Positions 56,911-64,000 of a DNA stretch of 64,000 bases are shown piece by piece. This DNA comes from Culex pipiens pallens (lineage: Eukaryota > Arthropoda > Insecta > Diptera > Culicidae). The position numbers and the translations under genes are program-made. The stretch covers positions 130,750,355 to 130,814,354 of the forward strand of contig NC_068939.1 of assembly GCF_016801865.2 (NCBI RefSeq). Direction: 5' to 3'. The notes beneath the pieces were generated by a model, which searched no databases, was not told the DNA's origin, and worked only from the letters and a program-made list of their open reading frames with translations. The number at the start of each line of letters is the position of its first letter. The first letter of the stretch is position 1.

Positions 56911-59003
56911 GAGCAATTCCATGTCAAATAGGAAATCGGTTGTACCCGACCCTCTGCGATTTCAATGAAACTTTTTAGACATGTCATCCTACGCTTATAT
57001 AAGCCATTTTTGTGTATATGGACCCAGTTACACTCGATAATGACATTTGAGAAGGGCGTAAGTGTTTTAAATATTTTTGTATTTCGTAATTTAAATATAG
57101 CTGTATCTTGAAGCCGTTGCATCGCATCAAAAAGTCGTCAAAGACAAACTTGTAGGAAATTTGACGGGCTTTCCGAAAAAAATACACTGAAAGAAAAAAA
57201 CGCCACTTTCATGAGATTTTTTGATTTTTAAGATTAAAAGTCAAATTTGAAGGTGAGCCCACGATTTTTTTTCGTTCAAAATTTTTGTGAAAATAGCTTA
57301 AGATGTTACAAAAAGACTCACGAAAAATACAGGATGAAGCAACTCACCTTAAAAAAATACAAAAATCATTTACTGAAACTGTTTTTTTTTTTTCGAAGGT
57401 GCTCTAAACATCAAAATTTTCAAAAACCGAACACAAGAGTCGATTCTCCAGATAATTTTACATAAAAGTCTCCATATTGACCATTGTCCTAAGTCCAATC
57501 CTTGTGATGTTACAGCGGTTTTAAAAATAAAAATGTTGAAAAAATAGGTTTTTTGATGGTTTTTGGCAATTTCTATGTGACAGACTTGATTTTTCACTCT
57601 CGAAAATATTTTTATCAGAAAGCTCGTCAAATTTCCCATAAGTTTGTCTTTGACCACATTTCAATTGGATGTATGGGCTTACAGATATTAGCTAATTTAC
57701 TATCCAGGTTACTATACTACACTGAAAAAATATAATATTTTCAGTTATGAGCAATGTAATTAGCTTATATCTGTAAGCCCATACATCCAATTGAAATGTG
57801 GTCAAAGGCAAACTTATGGGAATTGGACGAGCTTTAGGGCAAAAACATTTTCGAGAGTGAAAAATCAAGTCTGTCACATAGAAATTGCAAAAAAAAACTA
57901 TCAAAAAACCTATTTTTTCAACATTTTTAATTTTAAAACCGCTGTAACTTCACAAGGATTGGACTTAGGACAATGGTCAATAACAAGACTTTTATGTAAA
58001 ATTGTCTGGAGAATCGACTCTCGTGTTTGGTTTTTAAAAATATTGACGTTAAGAGCACTTTTCAAAAAAAACAGTTTCAGTAAATGATTTTTGTTTTTTT
58101 TTTATGTGAGTTGCTCCATCCTTCATTTTTCGTGAGTCCCCGGGTAGACGGTAATAATAAAATTCATGCCATTTCAATAACAAATGCTGTTAAAATAACA
58201 AAAAGTGTTATGGAATTTTCTCGCAAAATCCATTTTTGCATAAGAGTTCAATAACAGTTTATGTTATCATAACAAAATTTGTTATTGGTCTGATATTGAT
58301 TGAAAGCCAAAACAACTTGGGAATAACATTTTTTGTTATGGAAGGATAACTCCAATTGTTATTGGGATGATCGAATTAGTTGTTAAAATAACAAAAAATA
58401 ATAACAAAGATATGTTCGAAGAATAACTTAAAATGTTATTAGTTTGTTATTACCATAACATTTCAATAACAAAAAAATCATAACGACGAATAACAAATCT
58501 TGTTATAAATAACATTAAATGTTATTGGCCTAGTATTTTAAAAAAACAAAAATTGTTATTCCCAAGTTATTTCCGTCTGCTCGGGTCTTTTTGTAACATC
58601 TTAGGCTATTTTCACAAAAATTTTGAACGAAAAAAAATCGTGGGCCCCCCTTCAAATTTTGATTTTTAAAACTTGAAAATCAAAAAATCTCATAAAAGTG
58701 GCTAGTTTTTTTCTTTCAGTGTATTTTTTTCGGAAAGCCCGTCAAATTTCATATAAGTTTGTCTTTGACCACTTTTTGATACGATGCAACGGCTTCGAAT
58801 ACAGGAATATTTAAATTACTAAATACAAAAATATTTAAATTACTTACGCCCTTCTCAAATGTCATTATCGAGTGAAACTGGCTCCATATACACATAAATG
58901 GCTTATATAAGCGTAGGATAATATGTCTACAAAGTTTCATTGGAATCGGAGAGGGTCGAGAAAAAAGTACTTTAAAAAATCCTGTTTTGGTCTGGAATTG
59001 CTC
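56911..59003 (+). mobile_element. Long palindromic element (family P), copy 2, interrupted
   Basis: Starts GAGCAATTCC and ends GGAATTGCTC. The left arm and right arm are inverse copies meeting near 57725 (ATCTGTAAGCCCATACATCC against its complement). The outer ends are of two types, in reverse arrangement to copy 1. The right arm holds an inserted CCCGAGC element. Net about 1.65 kb. Confidence 0.82.
58139..58585. mobile_element. CCCGAGC/TTGTTATT element C, 447 bp
   Basis: Ends CCCGGGTAGACGG and CCGTCTGCTCGGG; TC on each side (58137-58138, 58586-58587). Family P copy 1 (left arm, about 10590-10605) shows the uninterrupted GTGAGTCTTTTTGTAAC in reverse complement, with a single TC. Confidence 0.95.
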
Positions 59004-59494
59004 CAGTGGGAAACAGAATTTTTCAAGGGAAATTTCTAATTTATTGGAAATTGTTCTGATCTTGGTTCTGATTAGGCTCGTTATCCGCCAATTGAAAATA
59101 ATTTAAAAATTAAATTTCAGCTATCTTATATTGAAGCAGATTACTTTTCTACCTCTGATTTTATTCCTCATCATCTTCCAAATTCCTAATCACAGTTCAT
59201 TCAGAATTCCATCCACATAAAGGCAACACCTGGCGCTGTCCTATCATGAAGAATCCCTTTTTTCCTGGCATGTGGAAGTTTTACCGAGTTAATCCATCAG
59301 CGAATCCCACACCTGTGTTACCGAGCGATTAGAATGCTAAAGAGTCTGTGCACTTCTCTCACCCTAAGATACCAACGCTTCAGTTCTGCCACAAGAATTG
59401 CTGCGTTTTGTGATTTTCTGTTCCATAATAACCGAACTAAATAATGGATGAAGTGCTTCGCCTTACAGTTCACGCTTCGCACATCTTCTTACCA
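59004..59494. other. Low-copy DNA, no gene supported
   Basis: Nothing recognised apart from mixed base composition at 59150-59490. Confidence 0.4.
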
Positions 59495-59935
59495 CCCGGG
59501 CAGACGGTAATAACAAAATTCATGCCATTTCAATAACAAATACAGTTAAAATAACAAAAAGTGTAATGGAATCTTCTTGCAAAATCCATTTTTGTTTAAT
59601 AACAATTTTTGTTATCATAACAAAAATTGTTATTGGTCTGATATTGATTGAAAGCCAAAACAACTTGGTAATTACATTATTTGTTATGGAAGAATACCGC
59701 CAACTGTTATTGGGATGATCGGACTAGTTGTTAAAATAACAAAAAAAAAAATAACAAAGATTTGTTCGAAAAATAACTAAAAATGTTATTAGTCTGTTAT
59801 TACAATAACAATCCAATAACAAATAAATCATAACGGCGAATAACAAATCTTGTTATAAATAACATAAAATGTTATTGACCTAGTATTTTCAAATATCAAA
59901 AAATATTATTCCCACGTTATTTCCGTCTGCTCGGG
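59495..59935. mobile_element. CCCGAGC/TTGTTATT element D, 441 bp
   Basis: Ends CCCGGGCAGACGG and CCGTCTGCTCGGG; CA on each side (59493-59494, 59936-59937). Same interior as A-C. Confidence 0.94.
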
Positions 59936-60726
59936 CAAGGGATGTGGAGGAAAACGGCCTCGTGTTCCAAAATATAACACTGGATAATCGAGGGCACTGA
60001 AGAGTTTTGAATTTCTTAGGGATAGAAATGTGTTCTGTTCTAAAGTACATTGAAAGTCCTTAGAAAAAAATCAGATGTCAGAAAAATGCATGATTTTAAA
60101 CACATTGATTTTGAAGAAACCAATGAAAAGTTCCTCAAAACCAGGTGCCCCCACCCTTAAAAGCACTTGTCGCTACCGTAGCGAGCTGATTCTGGCTGCC
60201 AGGCCAGAGTGTGAGTGTGCGAATTTTCATAAATAATATTTCATGTTAATGGTGCTGAAAATGATTTACGACACATTTCGTAAACGTCTTTCTTTTTTTT
60301 GCTCCAAAAACTGCAAAAAAAAACTGCTCACTCTCTTCTTGCAACAAGAAACCACTTCATGAGGAGTGCTCCTGCTCAACTCTCCGGTGAGTGGTGGTGT
60401 CGTGAAAGATGATCTGCTGGGTTGAAGTTTATGGAACATTCCAGGTTGTCACAATTAAAAATGTTCTCCCCAGTGCGAAGCTTTCTCGTTAGGGTGAAAC
60501 GAGACCAGATGGTCGCATTAAAAACACCTTTTTCGGCTTGGTACGATGTGGAGCCATTAGTGTGCCATCTGGCATTAGAATTCATTGCAGGAGTGATTTT
60601 TCTCGGACAGGGTCTGAAAGGAACTGAGATGAATTTATGAAAGAACCAATATTTTCCAAGCGATCTCCAAGCGCAAGCACCAGGTGAAATGAGTGCCAAA
60701 TTGAACAGCATATGATCACAAAAAGG
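59936..60726. other. Low-copy DNA, no gene supported
   Basis: Short frames at 60376-60729 and 60422-60640 run opposite to each other without domain signs. Confidence 0.4.
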
Positions 60727-63700
60727 CATTTTTGTATTTTTGTATTTTTGTAATTTTGTATTTTTGTATTTTTGTATTTTTGTATTTTTGTATTTTTGTA
60801 TTTTTGTATTTTTGTATTTTTGTATTTTTGTATTTTTGTATTTTTGTATTTTTGTATTTTTGTATTTTTGTATTTTTGTATTTTTGTATTTTTGTATTTT
60901 TGTATTTTTGTATTTTTGTATTTTTGTATTTTTGTATTTTTGTATTTTTGTATTTTTGTATTTTTGTATTTTTGTATTTTTGTATTTTTGTATTTTTGTA
61001 TTTTTGTATTTTTGTATTTTTGTATTTTTGTATTTTTGTATTTTTGTATTTTTGTATTTTTGTATTTTGTATTTTTGTATTTTTGTATTTTTGTATTTTT
61101 GTATTTTTGTATTTTTGTATTTTTGTATTTTGTATTTTTGTATTTTTGTATTTTTGTATTTTGTATTTTTGTATTTTTGTATTTTTGTATTTTTGTATTT
61201 TTGTATTTTTGTATTTTTGTATTTTGTATTTTGTATTTTGTATTTTGTATTTTTGTATTTTTGTATTTTTGTATTTTTGTATTTTTGTATTTTTGTATTT
61301 TTGTATTTTTGTATTTTTGTATTTTTGTATTTTTGTATTTTTGTATTTTTGTATTTTTGTATTTTTGTATTTTTGTATTTTTTGTATTTTTGTATTTTTG
61401 TATTTTTGTATTTTTGTATTTTTGTATTTTTGTATTTTTGTATTTTTGTATTTTTGTATTTTTGTATTTTTGTATTTTTGTATTTTTGTATTTTTGTATT
61501 TTTGTATTTTTGTATTTTTGTATTTTTGTATTTTTGTATTTTTGTATTTTTGTATTTTTGTATTTTTGTATTTTTGTATTTTTGTATTTTTGTATTTTTG
61601 TATTTTTGTATTTTTGTATTTTTGTATTTTTGTATTTTTGTATTTTTGTATTTTTTGTATTTTTGTATTTTTGTATTTTTGTATTTTTGTATTTTTGTAT
61701 TTTTGTATTTTTGTATTTTTTGTATTTTTGTATTTTTGTATTTTTGTATTTTTGTATTTTTGTATTTTTGTATTTTGTATTTTGTATTTTTGTATTTTTG
61801 TATTTTTGTATTTTTGTATTTTTGTATTTTTGTATTTTTGTATTTTTGTATTTTTGTATTTTTGTATTTTTGTATTTTTGTATTTTTGTATTTTTGTATT
61901 TTTGTATTTTTGTATTTTTGTATTTTTGTATTTTTGTATTTTTGTATTTTTGTATTTTTGTATTTTTGTATTTTTGTATTTTTGTATTTTTGTATTTTTG
62001 TATTTTTGTATTTTTGTATTTTTGTATTTTTGTATTTTTGTATTTTTGTATTTTTGTATTTTTGTATTTTTGTATTTTTGTATTTTTGTATTTTTGTATT
62101 TTTGTATTTTTGTATTTTTGTATTTTTGTATTTTTGTATTTTTGTATTTTTGTATTTTTGTATTTTTGTATTTTTGTATTTTTGTATTTTTGTATTTTTG
62201 TATTTTTGTATTTTTGTATTTTTTGTATTTTTGTATTTTTGTATTTTTGTATTTTTGTATTTTTGTATTTTTGTATTTTTGTATTTTTGTATTTTTGTAT
62301 TTTTGTATTTTTGTATTTTTGTATTTTTGTATTTTTGTATTTTTGTATTTTTGTATTTTTGTATTTTTGTATTTTTGTATTTTTTGTATTTTTGTATTTT
62401 TGTATTTTTGTATTTTTGTATTTTTGTATTTTTGTATTTTTGTATTTTTGTATTTTTGTATTTTTGTATTTTTGTATTTTTGTATTTTTGTATTTTTGTA
62501 TTTTTGTATTTTTGTATTTTTGTATTTTTGTATTTTTGTATTTTTGTATTTTTGTATTTTTGTATTTTTGTATTTTTGTATTTTTGTATTTTTGTATTTT
62601 TGTATTTTGTATTTTGTATTTTTGTATTTTTTTATTTTTGTATTTTTGTATTTTTGTATTTTTGTATTTTTGTATTTTTGTATTTTTGTATTTTTGTATT
62701 TTTGTATTTTTGTATTTTTGTATTTTTGTATTTTTGTATTTTTGTATTTTTGTATTTTTGTATTTTTGTATTTTTGTATTTTTGTATTTTTGTATTTTTG
62801 TATTTTTTGTATTTTTGTATTTTTGTATTTTTGTATTTTTGTATTTTTGTATTTTTGTATTTTTGTATTTTTGTATTTTTGTATTTTTGTATTTTTGTAT
62901 TTTTGTATTTTTGTATTTTTGTATTTTTGTATTTTTGTATTTTTGTATTTTTGTATTTTTGTATTTTTGTATTTTTGTATTTTTGTATTTTTGTATTTTT
63001 GTATTTTTGTATTTTTGTATTTTTGTATTTTTGTATTTTTGTATTTTTGTATTTTTTGTATTTTTGTATTTTTGTATTTTTGTATTTTTGTATTTTTGTA
63101 TTTTTGTATTTTTGTATTTTTGTATTTTTGTATTTTTGTATTTTTGTATTTTTGTATTTTTGTATTTTTGTATTTTTGTATTTTTGTATTTTTGTATTTT
63201 TGTATTTTTGTATTTTTGTATTTTTGTATTTTTGTATTTTTTGTATTTTTGTATTTTTGTATTTTTGTATTTTTGTATTTTTGTATTTTTGTATTTTTGT
63301 ATTTTTGTATTTTTGTATTTTTGTATTTTTGTATTTTTGTATTTTTGTATTTTTGTATTTTTGTATTTTTGTATTTTTGTATTTTTGTATTTTTGTATTT
63401 TTGTATTTTTGTATTTTTGTATTTTTGTATTTTTGTATTTTTGTATTTTTGTATTTTTGTATTTTTGTATTTTTGTATTTTTGTATTTTTGTATTTTTGT
63501 ATTTTTGTATTTTTGTATTTTTGTATTTTTGTATTTTTGTATTTTTGTATTTTTGTATTTTTGTATTTTTGTATTTTTGTATTTTTGTATTTTTGTATTT
63601 TTGTATTTTTGTATTTTTGTATTTTTGTATTTTTGTATTTTTGTATTTTTGTATTTTTGTATTTTTGTATTTTTGTATTTTTGTATTTTTGTATTTTTGT

Positions 63701-63902
63701 ATTTTTGTATTTTTGTATTTTTGTATTTTTGTATTTTTGTATTTTTGTATTTTTGTATTTTTGTATTTTTGTATTTTTGTATTTTTGTATTTTTGTATTT
63801 TTGTATTTTTGTATTTTTGTATTTTTGTATTTTTGTATTTTTGTATTTTTGTATTTTTTGTATTTTTGTATTTTTGTATTTTTGTATTTTTGTATTTTTG
63901 TA
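60727..63902. repeat. Octanucleotide satellite (TGTATTTT)n, array 3, about 395 units
   Basis: Same unit and orientation as array 1, but with many more length variants: 7-bp units near 61065, 61130, 61160, four in a row at 61220-61250, near 61772 and 62605; 9-bp units near 61380, 61650, 61718, 62220, 62380, 62803, 63054, 63239 and 63855; one TTTATTTT near 62630. No stop in any frame. Confidence 0.98.
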
Positions 63903-64000
63903 ATATTGACAATTGACTTTATTATAAAAAGAATAAATACTATAATGTCATATAGTACATAAAATGACTTATAGATAAATGTCAATATATGACAATAAGT
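63903..64000. other. AT-rich DNA, no feature seen
   Basis: Short unique AT-rich end of the window. Confidence 0.4.

Noticed and set aside
60716..63985. Open frames of over 1000 codons on both strands
   Set aside because: Same octamer satellite artefact.
1..64000. Endogenous viral sequence or bacterial-type operon
   Set aside because: No frame resembling viral replicase, capsid or glycoprotein, and no operon-like gene cluster was seen on either strand.

Overview
The window looks like nuclear DNA of a culicine mosquito, most likely Culex. It is AT-rich and eukaryotic in layout. The only convincing gene has short GT-AG introns and encodes a fibrinogen-related secreted protein, a family strongly expanded in mosquitoes. 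Most of the rest is nested inverted-repeat transposons, tRNA-derived retroposons and satellites. The species is inferred; no alignment was run.

Gene content. One protein gene is supported: a four-exon fibrinogen-related (FREP/ficolin-like) gene on the minus strand, 48152 to 46665. The four exons join in frame into 426 residues: signal peptide, coiled coil, fibrinogen-like C-terminal domain with four cysteines and a calcium-site motif, and a serine-rich tail. A TATA-like box and a TCAGT initiator lie just upstream.

Layout. 0.45-3.5 kb: inverted-repeat elements and a retroposon with a 21-bp target-site duplication (TSD). 3.6-6.6 kb: an element with terminal TTCGCCGAA arrays and an internal 120-bp satellite, then a TA-flanked element holding a second one. 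7.3-9.9 kb: mostly low-copy DNA. 10.2-12.5 kb: a long palindromic element split by a 1.0-kb retroposon. 14.25-16.98 kb: an octanucleotide satellite of about 340 units. 18.6-20.8 kb: a four-level nest including a hAT-like and a Helitron-like element. 20.9-36.99 kb: many inverted-repeat elements, a 2-kb palindrome at 25-27 kb and a tRNA-headed retroposon at 34.8-35.5 kb. 38.2-42.4 kb: a 4.2-kb element with short inverted ends enclosing an octamer and a decamer satellite. 43-46.2 kb: palindromes and a tRNA-Val-like SINE. 46.7-48.2 kb: the FREP gene. 48.6-54.1 kb: more nested elements, four levels deep at 51.1-54.1 kb. 55.3-55.6 kb: a heptamer satellite. 56.9-59.0 kb: a second palindromic element in the opposite orientation to the first. 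60.7-63.9 kb: the longest octamer satellite.

Main observation. A family of short elements with CCCGAGC-type ends is flanked in all five two-ended copies by an identical dinucleotide, but a different one each time (CC, TA, TC, CA, AA). Three of these can be checked against related uninterrupted or host-element sequence in the window. This points to a transposase making 2-bp duplications without TA specificity. Between repeats lie low-copy, more GC-rich islands that could be intergenic DNA or parts of long introns; no exon in them can be defended.
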